DNA of 64,000 nucleotides, taken from the NCBI RefSeq assembly GCF_002949795.1, contig NZ_CP026692.1:4820545-4884544 (forward strand). Reading direction: 5' to 3'. The DNA is from Nostoc sp. 'Lobaria pulmonaria (5183) cyanobiont'. Its GTDB lineage: Bacteria > Cyanobacteriota > Cyanobacteriia > Cyanobacteriales > Nostocaceae. Position numbers and translations under genes: made by a program. The stretch's first letter is position 1. Each line of letters opens with the position of its first letter. Positions 1 to 8,205 of this stretch are shown in pieces. A model generated the notes under the pieces. It was not told the origin of the DNA. It did not search any database and worked only from the letters and a program-made list of their open reading frames with translations.

Positions 1-354
1 AGCTTTGGGCAGAAGCAATATGCCTTCATCCTCTCGATTAGCCCATTCAGTGACTTGAATAGTCGCGGGGTGACGATAATTTAAGTTATGAGCAGCACAG
101 CGTTCAGCAGAAATGCCAGTAGCTAAAGTCACGCAAATCCGCGCTTGTTCTCCTTTTATCGGGTCAAAAGTACCCATCCCTTTTAAGTGAGTACTATGGG
201 CCAGCACTCCTGCAGGATACTCTTGGAATTTATGCCACTGTTTGAGAAAGTAATCCCGCAGATGATAGCCAATTTGGGAGAGGATTTCGCCGTGTGTATA
301 GCTATCGGTAATGTGAGGCGCATATATAATTACCTCACCTGCGTCAGCAACCAC
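1..354 (-). pseudogene. LarA-like (lactate racemase family, DUF2088) C-terminal fragment, runs off the left edge
   Basis: Read on the minus strand, this stretch stays open from about 354 to the window edge. It contains GEVIIYAPHI, GYHLRDYFLKQW and GVLAHSTHLKG, which I recognise from the C-terminal half of LarA/DUF2088 proteins, the nickel-pincer lactate racemase family and its relatives. There is no start codon or N-terminal half. The fragment is joined at about 351-356 to the truncated C-terminus of a dehydrogenase read in another frame, so a deletion removed the end of one gene and the start of the next. Family assignment is from memory of conserved strings. Substrate is unknown; neighbours suggest sugar-acid metabolism. 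It cannot be functional as it stands, unless the part beyond the edge has its own start. Confidence 0.55.
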
Positions 355-945
355 GGTTTTCCGAAACGTCTGGCGGGCGTATGGTCAATAATTTTTTGCC
401 CGCGTTCGGTCAAACTACCATCAGAATTTAAGAGTAAATCTCGATTTTGTTCCCCAATAAAAAAACCTGGTGCGATCGCATTTACTCGCATTCCATCACC
501 ATACTTTTGGGCGAGTTCTACAGCTAGCCAGCGAGTAAAGTTATCTATCCCCGCTTTCGCGGCTGAGTAGCCAACCACACGGCTAATCGCTCGAATGGCA
601 GACATGGAAGAAATATTCACAATGCAACCGTGAGGCTGACTTATTTCCACCATTGCTTGACCAAAAACCTGACAAGGTAGGAGAGTACCAACTAAGTTGA
701 GGCTAACCACTTCCTCAAAAGCAACGCGAGGCATATCAAAAATAGTTGCATCAGGAGAAATTGTGGCAGCCGAAATATTACCGCCAGCCATATTTACCAA
801 GATATCTATTTCACGCCAACCCTGTATAATAAATAATATCCCTAGCAATTTCTAATTGGGAGCGATCGCTAACATCTGCGACCACAGCGATATCTTTCTC
901 CAGCGTTAGCAGTAATCTCAGCCACCACCGCCCCCGTTCTGACTT
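348..945 (-). pseudogene. SDR dehydrogenase (hexuronate-type) remnant, truncated at both ends
   Basis: The stretch 330-848 encodes the middle of a classical short-chain dehydrogenase. ILVNMAGGN is the NNAG-type motif, NISSM holds the catalytic serine region, YSAAK is the catalytic YxxxK, and VNAIAPGFF follows. After HTPARRFGKP the reading frame is lost, so the usual C-terminal motif is missing and LarA-like sequence begins. Upstream, RNEVRTGAVVAEIT and IAVVADVSDRSQLE are visible at about 850-950 but need at least two frameshifts to connect, and the nucleotide-binding GxxxGxG motif is absent. The long loop between the NAG motif and the serine resembles mannonate/fructuronate-type SDRs. With uxaC and gluconokinase pieces nearby, a role in hexuronate catabolism is inferred. 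Confidence 0.75.
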
Positions 946-1121
946 CATTGCGAACCAAAACGGGCTGCGGGATTAGCTAACAAAGCTGGATCTACATGAC
1001 CGTGTGGGCAGACTAGAGGTAACGCAGATATGCTATCAAAAAATTGATGGGCTAGTCGTCTTTGAACTGGTTCTGGGGAAAAACAGCGATCGGCAGATAA
1101 ACTCGGTTTTTTAGTTAACAT
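945..1121 (-). pseudogene. uxaC: Glucuronate isomerase N-terminal fragment
   Basis: A 58-codon frame starts with ATG at 1121 and ends with TGA at 945. Its string LPLVCPHGHVDPALLAN holds the His-x-His metal-ligand region expected near the N-terminus of UxaC-type isomerases, which interconvert D-glucuronate and D-fructuronate. The family is several hundred residues long, so more than 85% is missing. The frame runs straight into dehydrogenase sequence at about 948, so the break is a deletion fusion. The fragment is the first unit downstream of the lacI-type gene and on the same strand, as expected for a regulated catabolic operon. Identification rests on one motif region and is moderately secure. 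Confidence 0.6.
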
Positions 1122-1165
1122 AATTTTTGTTTGATTAAAATTCCTGATATAAATTGTTTTAAATT

Positions 1166-2197
1166 TTAAATTGTTAATAGTGCTGCACTACTACCACGCT
1201 GTACTAAAAAAGGAGATAAAACGCGGTTTTCCACAGTTTTTTCTTCTAATAAATCGAGTAACATTTGCATGGCTATGCCACCAATTTCTAACATTGGCTG
1301 GCTAACTGTAGTTAGTGGCGGCGTCACGTAACAACCCAGAGCAATACCATCAAATCCGACGAGACTTAAATTTCGCGGTACTAAAATACCTAATTCTTGA
1401 CAAGCTAACAAAGCGCCAACCGCCACCATATCGTTGTAACAAAAGATGCCTGTAACTTCCGCAGTCAAGAGTTTAGATAGCATATTTTGCCCAGTGCTAA
1501 CATCGCTGGTTCTGGTATCATATTCGTCACTAATTGAAACCCAATCAGTATTTGGTGCTATACCAGCCTCAGCAAGGGCCATTTGATATCCTTCTAGGCG
1601 CTGCTGGTTCGACCTGCTGCGATCGCCTACACCTAGATAACCAATAGCGGTGTGTCCCAAACTAATTAGATGCTCTGTGGCTAATTTAGCACCTAAGCGA
1701 TCGTCTATTGCTACTGAGTGAAATATTTCGGATTGATCTTCAGTCTGGCTATTAATCAGAACTGTTGGCACAGCAATTTGCGTGAGTTGTTTAGTATGCT
1801 GTCTACCAATTCGTGAGTCGGCTATTAAGATCCCGTCCACTCTACGGCGATGAAAGGTATCAATAGCTGCCATTTCCTGCTCAAAATCTCGGTGTGAAGC
1901 ACTCAACAAAACACTCAAACCTGCTGGTTTGGCTATCTTCTCGATTCCCTCTACCACCTCTGCAAAAAAGGGATCAGAAATTGAAGTTACTACTACACCA
2001 ATAGTATTAGTACGTTTATTTTGCAAGCTTTGAGCAATCGCATTCGGCACATAGCTCATCTCCTGCGCCAGTCGCTTAATTTCTTCTCTGACTTTTGGGC
2101 TAATGAGAGCGTTATCTCGCAAAGCGCGTGAAACTGTAGAATGAGAAACGCCTGCTCTGCGGGCAATATCTTCAATTGAAATTCTTCGTTTATTCAT
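1166..2197 (-). CDS. LacI/GalR-family transcriptional regulator
   Basis: An intact 343-residue LacI-family repressor. Residues 1-60 form the helix-turn-helix and hinge (ISIEDIARRAGVSHSTVSRAL). The remainder is the periplasmic-binding-protein-like effector domain, with TNTIGVVVTSISDPFFAEVVEGIE, a DGILIADSR segment, AIDDRLGA and the C-terminal LVGFDGIALGCYVTPPLTTV. Length is typical. It lies just upstream of, and co-oriented with, the broken uxaC-SDR-larA genes, so it probably controlled them and bound a sugar acid or a derivative. A perfect palindrome at 2221-2236, 24 bases before its start, is a likely operator and suggests autoregulation. The regulator itself shows no damage, although its presumed targets are dead. 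The actual inducer cannot be read from sequence. Confidence 0.93.
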   Translation of the reverse strand: MNKRRISIEDIARRAGVSHSTVSRALRDNALISPKVREEIKRLAQEMSYVPNAIAQSLQNKRTNTIGVVVTSISDPFFAEVVEGIEKIAKPAGLSVLLSASHRDFEQEMAAIDTFHRRRVDGILIADSRIGRQHTKQLTQIAVPTVLINSQTEDQSEIFHSVAIDDRLGAKLATEHLISLGHTAIGYLGVGDRSRSNQQRLEGYQMALAEAGIAPNTDWVSISDEYDTRTSDVSTGQNMLSKLLTAEVTGIFCYNDMVAVGALLACQELGILVPRNLSLVGFDGIALGCYVTPPLTTVSQPMLEIGGIAMQMLLDLLEEKTVENRVLSPFLVQRGSSAALLTI

Positions 2198-2220
2198 TAT
2201 TTTATCTTAGCTTTTAAATA

Positions 2221-2236
2221 TTGCACACGTGTGCAA
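2221..2236. promoter_or_regulatory. Perfect palindromic operator, probably for the adjacent LacI-type regulator
   Basis: TTGCACACGTGTGCAA is a perfect 16-base palindrome with a central CG, the usual form of LacI/GalR operators. It lies between the divergently oriented lacI-type gene (start 2197) and the gluconokinase remnant (start 2399), so one site could have served both directions. Binding is inferred. Confidence 0.7.
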
Positions 2237-2398
2237 ATGTATGTATTATAGAAAAGAATCGTTATTTGTCAAAAAATAATACAACTTACATTTTGCATGG
2301 AAAAGAGTTAAAAGTCCTCACTTTTACTCCGTTTATAATTACAACTACAATTTACGAATTACAAATTCCGAATTAGTTGAACTTTTATTAAGAAAAAA

Positions 2399-2485
2399 AT
2401 GATTATCCTCGTAATGGGTGTGTCTGGTTCTGGAAAAACCAAAACAAGTGCTGAAATAGCAAGGCTTTTGCTCTACCTCTGCTGA
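2399..2485 (+). pseudogene. gntK: Gluconokinase N-terminal fragment
   Basis: ATG at 2399 opens a 28-residue frame beginning MIILVMGVSGSGKTKTS and stopping at TGA 2485. The MGVSGSGKT Walker A loop placed directly at the N-terminus is typical of small GntK-type gluconate kinases of about 160-180 residues; the rest is absent. It is divergent from the LacI-type regulator and fits a former sugar-acid locus. The fragment is short, so other small P-loop kinases are possible. The following 280 bases, to 2763, contain two HIP1-like octamers and no gene I can recognise. Confidence 0.6.
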
Positions 2486-2763
2486 TTGGCTACTCAATTG
2501 CTACTCAACTGAGCAATTTTTACCCCAGTTTTTAGCGATCGCAAGCAACAATTGTGCTATTCAGATGCTACTCATTTTTGGCGATCGCGCTTTATAACAG
2601 TTGGCTGTCTGCGTTGCCGAGTTGAACGCCTACCACATTCCCTCTGACGGGCGAGAACAGCTACCCCCTGATATCCTTCCACTGGATGCAGGGCGATCAT
2701 TTATCATTCTATTCATCTCGACAGTAAAAGCCTTAAAGCCTGCCAAGTGATAAAAACGGAATT

Positions 2764-3081
2764 ATGCCTAATCGCTACTACAAATTAGTTGGACAAACCC
2801 CGGTTGCTGTTGGGTCTTTCATGGAGTGGTCTTTGTGGATAATGTCAGCCAATATCACAGTTATGCTCAACGAACTTAAAGACTCTATAATTTCAACTAG
2901 ATTTGTCGGCATAGACTTAAACCCTGGGAGCAGCAACTCTAATTCTCAACCGATGGTGTTTGAAACTTTGGTCATGGGTGGGGCACTCGATGGAAAAAGA
3001 AACTTTTACCCCACTTGGGACGAGGCGATACAAGGACATCTGAAAATATGCACTCAAGTTTTTAAACTTTCAAATCACTAG
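2764..3081 (+). CDS. Conserved hypothetical protein (105 aa)
   Basis: A soluble protein beginning MPNRYYKLVGQTPVAVGSFMEWSLWI and containing STRFVGIDLNPGS, PMVFETLVMGGALDG and YPTWDEAIQGHL. The pattern of a short N-terminal RYYKLxGQxP motif, a FVGxD segment, and a C-terminal FETxVFGG...TWxEAxxGH is one I associate with small uncharacterised phage- or plasmid-type proteins, but I cannot give a function. There is no signal peptide or membrane segment. It stands alone between decayed genes. It may be real because it is complete and resembles a known hypothetical family, but expression is unproven. Confidence 0.6.
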   Translation: MPNRYYKLVGQTPVAVGSFMEWSLWIMSANITVMLNELKDSIISTRFVGIDLNPGSSNSNSQPMVFETLVMGGALDGKRNFYPTWDEAIQGHLKICTQVFKLSNH

Positions 3082-3529
3082 AGTGAATCAACACCACATA
3101 AATTGCAATCGCTGATGGGGATGGCTCATTTTTGAGGGATTAGAAGTAACTAGTACCGCAAGGCGAAATTCACGCATTCACGCATTCACGCATTCAAATT
3201 CAAAATGAATACAGTATAAGCGTTTCATTGATTTGGAATGGGTGGTTTCTTTACGCCGTGACGTACTAGTGATAGAAAAGAATGGGGATTTAGCCGAATG
3301 GTACTAAGAAAAGCTGAAATCTCCTTGCTAGCAGGGTGTTGGTGGCGAAAGATCACAAACTCATTGGCATCAAAGGCCATTTCCTTCATGTAGCGATCGC
3401 CTGTCGCAGCAAATAAGCGTTATCGTTTAGCGACTTTCATGGTTTCCCATAGAATAAGACAGATTGCGTAATTGTCCAGCGCATTGAAGGCAAACGTCAA
3501 TGCGAAATTCACACAAATGGAGAAGTTTT
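3082..3529. other. Intergenic stretch with a short 8-base tandem repeat
   Basis: No gene is recognisable here. The unit ATTCACGC is repeated about 3.6 times at 3168-3196, a cyanobacterial short tandem repeat. The remainder has stop codons in all frames that I followed, apart from trivial stretches. A ribosome-binding sequence GGAG at 3519-3522 precedes the next gene. Confidence 0.6.
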
Positions 3530-4282
3530 ATGACAGGTAAACTTACAGGTAAAATCGCACTGGTGACAGGTGGTAACAGTGGGATCGGACTCGCGACAGC
3601 CCAGCGGTTTGTAGAAGAGGGGGCTTACGTCTTTATCACTGGTCGTCGTCAAAACGAACTTGATGCTGCGGTAAAGAAAATTGGAGAAAATGTCATTGCT
3701 GTTCAGAGTGATGTGTCAAATCTCGCAGATATTGATCGCCTTTACACTACGATTAAGCAGGAGAAAGGACACCTCGATATCCTCTTCGCTAACGCTGGAA
3801 GCGGCGAACTTGCTCCACTTGGCTCGATTACCGAAGAGCATTTCGATAAGACCTTTAATACCAATGTCAAGGGTTTACTTTTCACCGTACAGAAAGCACT
3901 GCCATTGATGTCAGAGGGTTCATCGATCATCCTTAATGCTTCGATCACTTCGATTAAGGGTACTCCAGCGTTCAGCGTTTACAGCGCGACCAAAGCCGCT
4001 GTGCGATCGTTTGCCCGAAACTGGACACTCGACCTTAAAGAGCGCAAGATTCGCGTCAATGCCATCAGCCCCGGTGTAGTTCCTACTCCTGGCTACAATC
4101 TCATGGGATTGAGTGAGGAACAGGTGCAAGGATTTGTGGCAAACCAGGTTGAAACTATCCCCCTTGGGCGGGTGGGTACAACGGACGAAATCGCTAAGGC
4201 GGTTGTTTTCCTTGCCTCGGATGACAGCAGCTTTGTGAACGGCATCGAACTGTTTGTCGATGGTGGTATGGCACAAGTTTGA
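3530..4282 (+). CDS. Short-chain dehydrogenase/reductase (SDR)
   Basis: A 250-residue classical SDR. Visible motifs are the NAD(P)-binding loop TGGNSGIG near residue 14, NAG (FANAGSG), the serine region SIILNASITS, the catalytic YSATK, and the C-terminal FVNGIELFVDGG. The ATG at 3530 is chosen over the upstream ATG at 3500 because GGAG lies at the right distance from 3530 and the protein then starts MTGKLTGKIALVTGG. The GRR after the second strand suggests NADP(H) preference. It is followed without a gap by a hydrolase remnant (its TGA stop abuts ATG 4283). Substrate is unknown. Such SDRs are often TetR-controlled stress or detoxification genes, but no regulator is present here. Confidence 0.92.
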   Translation: MTGKLTGKIALVTGGNSGIGLATAQRFVEEGAYVFITGRRQNELDAAVKKIGENVIAVQSDVSNLADIDRLYTTIKQEKGHLDILFANAGSGELAPLGSITEEHFDKTFNTNVKGLLFTVQKALPLMSEGSSIILNASITSIKGTPAFSVYSATKAAVRSFARNWTLDLKERKIRVNAISPGVVPTPGYNLMGLSEEQVQGFVANQVETIPLGRVGTTDEIAKAVVFLASDDSSFVNGIELFVDGGMAQV

Positions 4283-4525
4283 ATGGATACCAATGATCTC
4301 TTTGTTGAAATTTCACGGGCGATAGACAAGCGATCGTGGTATCTGGTATCTGCCAACGATCGCATGATTTCACCAGAACTAGAGCGTTTTATGGCAAAGC
4401 GGATCGGGGCAACCGTTATTTCATTACCATCAAGCCATGTCTCAATGGTTTCCCATCCAACTGAAGTCGCAAATCTGATTATTGAAGCTGCAAAGGCAGA
4501 GGAGCCTCAAGCTAAAGTTCATTAA
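4283..4525 (+). pseudogene. Alpha/beta-hydrolase C-terminal fragment
   Basis: An 80-codon frame starting immediately after the SDR stop. RSWYLVSANDRMISPELERFMAKR and SSHVSMVSHPTEVANLI match the C-terminal third of small alpha/beta hydrolases: the Asp of the triad lies in SANDRMI and the His in SSHV. The N-terminal half with the nucleophile elbow GxSxG is missing, so it cannot be catalytic alone. The in-frame ATG at its start is probably chance. It looks like the surviving end of a hydrolase once co-transcribed with the SDR. A short functional protein is possible but unlikely. Confidence 0.7.
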
Positions 4526-4606
4526 CCTTAATTGGCGTTGCAACGAGATGCGCGACGTAAAGTTGTGCGTAGAAGTACTCTATATAACCTTACAATGAAT
4601 AAAGTC

Positions 4607-4977
4607 ATGACCACATTTCGCACGGTTTCGATTGATGGTTTGGATATCTTTTATCGAGAAGCTGGCTCCCGCAGTAATCCAACAATTCTGCTATTGCACG
4701 GCTTCCCGACCTCATCTCACATGTTTCGCAATGGCAGGAGTATTTTCGCAAATATCAGCCACCAACTCTGATTGTTTGGGGTAAGAATGACTACATCTTC
4801 CCCCCAGAAGGCGCTCATCCCTACAAGCGCGACCTAAAAGACGTAGAGTTGCATTTACTTGATACGGGACATTTTGCCCTAGAAGAGGAAGGAGATGCGA
4901 TCGCAGACCATATCCGTCGCTTCATTACAACTCACGTTGTGAAGGAGGACATCATCCCAGTCCCCAGTAGGAAATAA
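4607..4977 (+). pseudogene. Alpha/beta-hydrolase with large internal deletion
   Basis: Two parts of one hydrolase survive in different frames. From ATG 4607, MTTFRTVSIDGLDIFYREAG and the oxyanion-hole string LLLHGFPTSSHMFR are the N-terminus of an epoxide-hydrolase/haloalkane-dehalogenase-type protein. From about 4733 in the next frame, YQPPTLIVWGKNDYIFPPEGA and LLDTGHFALEEEGDAIA are the C-terminus, carrying the Asp and His of the triad and ending at 4977. About 200 central residues, including the nucleophile, have been deleted. The same style of loss is seen in its neighbours. Confidence 0.85.
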
Positions 4978-5343
4978 TCTCGGCTGGGAAGGGATGTCGA
5001 TAGTAACTGATTGTCATTCCATGATTATTGCTCATCAATTCCTACTGTCAAGCCAGTTAACTTGACAGTGCAGGGCAAAAACATCTAAATTACTCTTGAT
5101 CGCAACGAAGGTTAAGAACCAACAAAAAAATTTTTCCTTTCGCGTTTGATTATTTTTTAAGCCCCAAAGCGATGCCTGCGGCGGGCTATGCCAACGCTGA
5201 AAGTTTTCGCAATAAGCAAGAGTTAATGATATTAGTTTGAAATCTATTGAAAATATACCTTGCTTATTGACATGATGCGGCTGCCCTACTTGACAGTGCC
5301 ACTTCAACAAATTATCCACCATCTATAAATCCAAGGAGGACTT
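4978..5343. other. Intergenic region upstream of the esterase gene
   Basis: I see no supported gene. The minus-strand open frame at 5035-5322 has no recognisable family and an unlikely composition. A strong ribosome-binding sequence AAGGAGG at 5332-5338 serves the gene at 5344. Confidence 0.5.
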
Positions 5344-6342
5344 ATGATTAGTCAAGCAAACTCACAAGCGGTGAAAGTTTTGGAAGTCGCAGACGATCCG
5401 CGTCTTTCTAGGGAAGTGAAGGCATTTTTGAAATTACTGAATTCAAGTGATGGTTCGCCTTTAGAGACATTACCTCCACTCGAAGCGCGTCAAGTGCTAG
5501 TAGATGCACAGGCTTCCGTTAAAGTGGATCTTTCAGGCATTGATGAGTCTGAGAAGACGATTACCGCTGATGGTTATCCGATCACGCTAAACATCGTGCG
5601 ACCTGAAGGTGTCAAAGGTACATTGCCTGTTTTCATCTTTATTCATGGTGGCGGTTGGGTGTTAGGCGATTATCCAACTCACAAACGCATGGTTCGCGAT
5701 CTCGTCGTGCTTTCAGGTTTTGCGGCTGTCTTTGTCAACTACACTCGAACTCCAGATGCTCAGTATCCGCAGGCTGTCAATGAGATATATGCCGCTACCA
5801 AATGGGTAGCCGAGCATGGTGAGGAGATTAATGTTGATGGCAAAAATCTGGCAGTAGTCGGAAACAGTGTTGGCGGTAACATGACGGCTGTAACCACTTT
5901 GATGGCGAAAGCGAAAGGGGGTCCGCAGATTAAGTTGCAAATACTGATGTGGCCGATCGTAGATGCTAATTTTGAAACGGATTCTTATCAACAATTTGGC
6001 GAGAAACGTTTCTTGACCACATCTCTGATGAAGTGGATGTATGACCTCTATACGACAGACCTGGAAAAACGCAAAGAAATTTATGCCTCTCCGCTACAGG
6101 CTACTGTTGAGCAATTGAAAGGATTGCCTCCGGCGTTAGTTCAGGTTGCAGAAAGCGATGTCTTGCGTGAAGAAGGCGAAGCATATGGACGCAAGCTAGA
6201 TGAAGCAGGGGTAAAAGTGACAACTGTGCGTTACAACGGTATGATTCATGACTTCGGACTGCTGAATGGTTTAGCCGAGACTCCGGCAACCCGTTCTCTT
6301 TTTGTCCAGGCAGCCGCTGAACTGAAGAAATATCTGCAATAG
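5344..6342 (+). CDS. Alpha/beta-hydrolase fold esterase (hormone-sensitive-lipase type)
   Basis: A complete 332-residue hydrolase. FIHGGGWVLGDY at about residues 100-111 is the HGGG oxyanion-hole motif of the HSL/bacterial esterase group. VVGNSVGGNMT holds the nucleophile serine in GxSxG (GNSVG, about residue 175). The Asp lies in VAESDVLREEGEAYG and the His in GMIHDFGLLN. No signal peptide is visible, so it is probably cytoplasmic. It would cleave short-chain esters; the natural substrate is unknown. A very good Shine-Dalgarno sequence precedes the ATG. It is intact while the hydrolase genes upstream are broken. A 96-base repeat element begins 32 bases after its stop. Confidence 0.92.
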   Translation: MISQANSQAVKVLEVADDPRLSREVKAFLKLLNSSDGSPLETLPPLEARQVLVDAQASVKVDLSGIDESEKTITADGYPITLNIVRPEGVKGTLPVFIFIHGGGWVLGDYPTHKRMVRDLVVLSGFAAVFVNYTRTPDAQYPQAVNEIYAATKWVAEHGEEINVDGKNLAVVGNSVGGNMTAVTTLMAKAKGGPQIKLQILMWPIVDANFETDSYQQFGEKRFLTTSLMKWMYDLYTTDLEKRKEIYASPLQATVEQLKGLPPALVQVAESDVLREEGEAYGRKLDEAGVKVTTVRYNGMIHDFGLLNGLAETPATRSLFVQAAAELKKYLQ

Positions 6343-6373
6343 AAAACAATCGTTTCTTTTACCGCAGTTGCAA

Positions 6374-6469
6374 TTACAGCAGAATTCAAGTATTTGAACC
6401 ACATCTGTTGTAGGGGTGCAAGGCCTTGCGCCCCTACCGCGTGGTCTATTTACCTGAAAATAGCTGTAA
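6374..6469. mobile_element. 96-base MITE-like palindromic element, copy 1
   Basis: The element begins TTACAGC and ends GCTGTAA. The two halves are imperfect inverted repeats along their whole length and meet in a near-palindromic core (GGGGTGCAAGGCCTTGCGCC, 6413-6432). A second 96-base copy in the opposite orientation lies at 21478-21573 and differs by about one base. No transposase gene is inside it, so it would have to be moved in trans. Confidence 0.75.
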
Positions 6470-6587
6470 GCTTCGTTCTTGTCAGGTTTTGGCGAGCAGC
6501 TAGCTACGCTGGGCGGTTACGCCATCGCGGGCTTGAGACTGCTCTGACTTATCCAATCTTCATTGGCTTCTTGGGGTCGGGTTTTGA

Positions 6588-6945
6588 CTGGCGCGATCGC
6601 TTAGTGCCATCCTGTCTATTCATCGATCCAGAACTGGCTCATGTGGGTTTGACTGAAACTGAAGCACAGCAACAAGGATATGCCATTCACGTGGCAAAGG
6701 TCGATGCGTCAGCCGTTCCCAGAGCGAAAACACTTGGTCAAACCGATGGACTGCTGAAGGCGATCGTGGATACAGACACAGGTCGGATTTTAGGGTGTTC
6801 CCTGTTGTGTCATGAAGCAGGTGAAGTAATTTCAACAGTGCAGATGGTGATGCAAGCTCAGATGACCTACACCGTTCTGCGCGATGGTATTTTGACTTAT
6901 CCCACGATGACTGAAGGGTTAAATATATTGTTTTCCAAGTTGTAA
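6588..6945 (+). pseudogene. Pyridine-nucleotide-disulfide oxidoreductase C-terminal fragment
   Basis: The frame contains RLVPSCLFIDPELAHVGLTE, DGLLKAIVDTDTGRILGCSL and a C-terminal TYTVLRDGILTYPTMTEGLN. These define the dimerisation domain of the flavoprotein disulfide reductases (dihydrolipoamide dehydrogenase, mercuric reductase and relatives). The FAD- and NAD-binding domains and the redox-active CxxxxC are absent; sequence before about 6588 is unrelated and contains the MITE-like element. The catalytic His-Glu pair expected near the C-terminus is also not clear (TYPTMTEG in place of the usual HxHPTxxE), which resembles the RclA/YkgC-like subgroup. It is a remnant, not a working enzyme. 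Confidence 0.8.
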
Positions 6946-7000
6946 GAACGCAGTAAGTAAAGACCCAAGAACTTAGCAACTACCAATGAGGAGTTGAATT

Positions 7001-7180
7001 ATGCAGGTTAATTCCCAGGAAAAATCTACCCGCTTGATCGCTTTTGCGGTCAGTCCTGACTGTGAAAAAGCACGATGGGCATCATGAACTACGGAATACT
7101 CTTGCTGGAGCATTTGTGCTGCGTTTATTTCGTGAGGAAAGGCGAAATAGTTTTCGCTTAACTAGCTTGGTTCAAGGATG
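7001..7180 (+). pseudogene. Glutathione S-transferase-like gene with internal deletion
   Basis: ATG 7001, preceded by GAGGAG at 6988-6993, opens MQVNSQEKSTRLIAFAVSPD, with CEKARWA soon after, then stops at 7087. In the next frame TLAGAFVLRLFREERRNSF follows. CxKARWAL near the N-terminus and TPAGxFVLRLYREER later are strings I associate with one family of GST-like proteins, so about 100 or more residues have dropped out between them. Identification is tentative. It belongs to the same run of deletion-damaged genes as the hydrolase and flavoprotein fragments upstream. Confidence 0.45.
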
Positions 7181-7310
7181 AAGGTGAGCATGGATACTGA
7201 AACCAGTTGGATTCTATAGTGTTGTATCATATCCAGTGAAAGACTTATTCATACCACAGTGGGCAAGAGCCAGGGAGAAAAGAGTTTTAGATTTTTGCAT
7301 AGATATATCG

Positions 7311-7320
7311 AACGATCGTT
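7311..7320. promoter_or_regulatory. Possible repressor half-site palindrome upstream of the SDR gene
   Basis: AACGATCGTT is a perfect 10-base palindrome about 58 bases before the SDR start at 7378, in an AT-rich stretch likely to hold the promoter. Operators of this form are used by several TetR-family regulators, but no tetR gene lies nearby and the core CGATCG is common in this genome. Confidence 0.3.
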
Positions 7321-7377
7321 AATTAACTAGACTTGATGTAACAGAGTGCTTTCAATACTAAAGTCATTGGAACAGGT

Positions 7378-8160
7378 ATGAAACTAAAAGATAAAATTGC
7401 ACTGGTTACAGGTAGTAGTCAAGGGATAGGACAGGCGATCGCAATTCGTCTAGCACAGGAAGGAGCAAGTATTGTTATCAACTACCGCTCTCATCCTGAA
7501 GGTGCGGAAGAAACCTTGTCGAAAGTAAAGGCAGCTGGTGGTCAGTGCCATATAGTAGACGGGTTTGCAATTCAAGGAGATATAGGTACGGTTGCCGATG
7601 TGCAGCGCATGATTGCAGACAGTATTTCCCACTTTGGCAAGCTAGATATCTTAGTTAACAATGCAGGCATCGAAAAAAACGCCGATTTTTGGGATGTGAC
7701 TGAAGCCGATTACGATGCTGTCATGAATGTGAATCTCAAAGGAATATTCTTTGCCACACAAGCATTTGTGCAACACCGACTAGAAACAAAGCAACCTGGC
7801 AAGATTATTAATATTAGTTCCGTACACGAAGAATTACCCTTTCCGCACTTTGCTGCCTACTGTGCTAGCAAAGGTGGCTTGAAAATGCTCACCCGTAATT
7901 TAGCTGTGGAACTGGCTCCTCATGGCATTAATATTAATAATGTTGCGCCAGGGGCAATCGAAACTCCCATCAATACTAAACTTTTAAACGATCCACAGAA
8001 GTTAGGGGCACTCCTGAAAAACATTCCCTTGGGACGATTAGGACAACCAGGAGATGTTGCGTCTATGGTGGCATTTCTCGCATCTTCTGAGTCAGATTAT
8101 GTAACAGGGACAACATTTGTTGTTGACGGTGGATTGCTCTGGAATTATCAAGAGCAATAG
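7378..8160 (+). CDS. Short-chain dehydrogenase (glucose 1-dehydrogenase-like)
   Basis: A complete 260-residue SDR. TGSSQGIG is the coenzyme-binding loop near residue 12. NYRSHPEGAEET after the second strand resembles the NADP-accepting glucose 1-dehydrogenases. NNAG, NISSVHE with the catalytic serine, YCASK as the YxxxK, NVAPGAIETPIN and the C-terminal VTGTTFVVDGG are all present. It probably oxidises a sugar or polyol, with glucose as the family's reference substrate. The next genes are an MGH1-type glycosidase and a broken aquaporin, so a small sugar or osmolyte unit is plausible. A 21-base minisatellite separates it from the glycosidase gene. Confidence 0.9.
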   Translation: MKLKDKIALVTGSSQGIGQAIAIRLAQEGASIVINYRSHPEGAEETLSKVKAAGGQCHIVDGFAIQGDIGTVADVQRMIADSISHFGKLDILVNNAGIEKNADFWDVTEADYDAVMNVNLKGIFFATQAFVQHRLETKQPGKIINISSVHEELPFPHFAAYCASKGGLKMLTRNLAVELAPHGININNVAPGAIETPINTKLLNDPQKLGALLKNIPLGRLGQPGDVASMVAFLASSESDYVTGTTFVVDGGLLWNYQEQ

Positions 8161-8205
8161 AAAGGCAAAGGGTCAGGGGAGCAGGGGGCAGAGGAGCAGA
8201 GGAGT

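Noticed and set aside
5035..5322. 95-codon minus-strand open frame between the hydrolase remnants and the esterase
   Set aside because: No recognisable motif, atypical composition and no good start; treated as chance.
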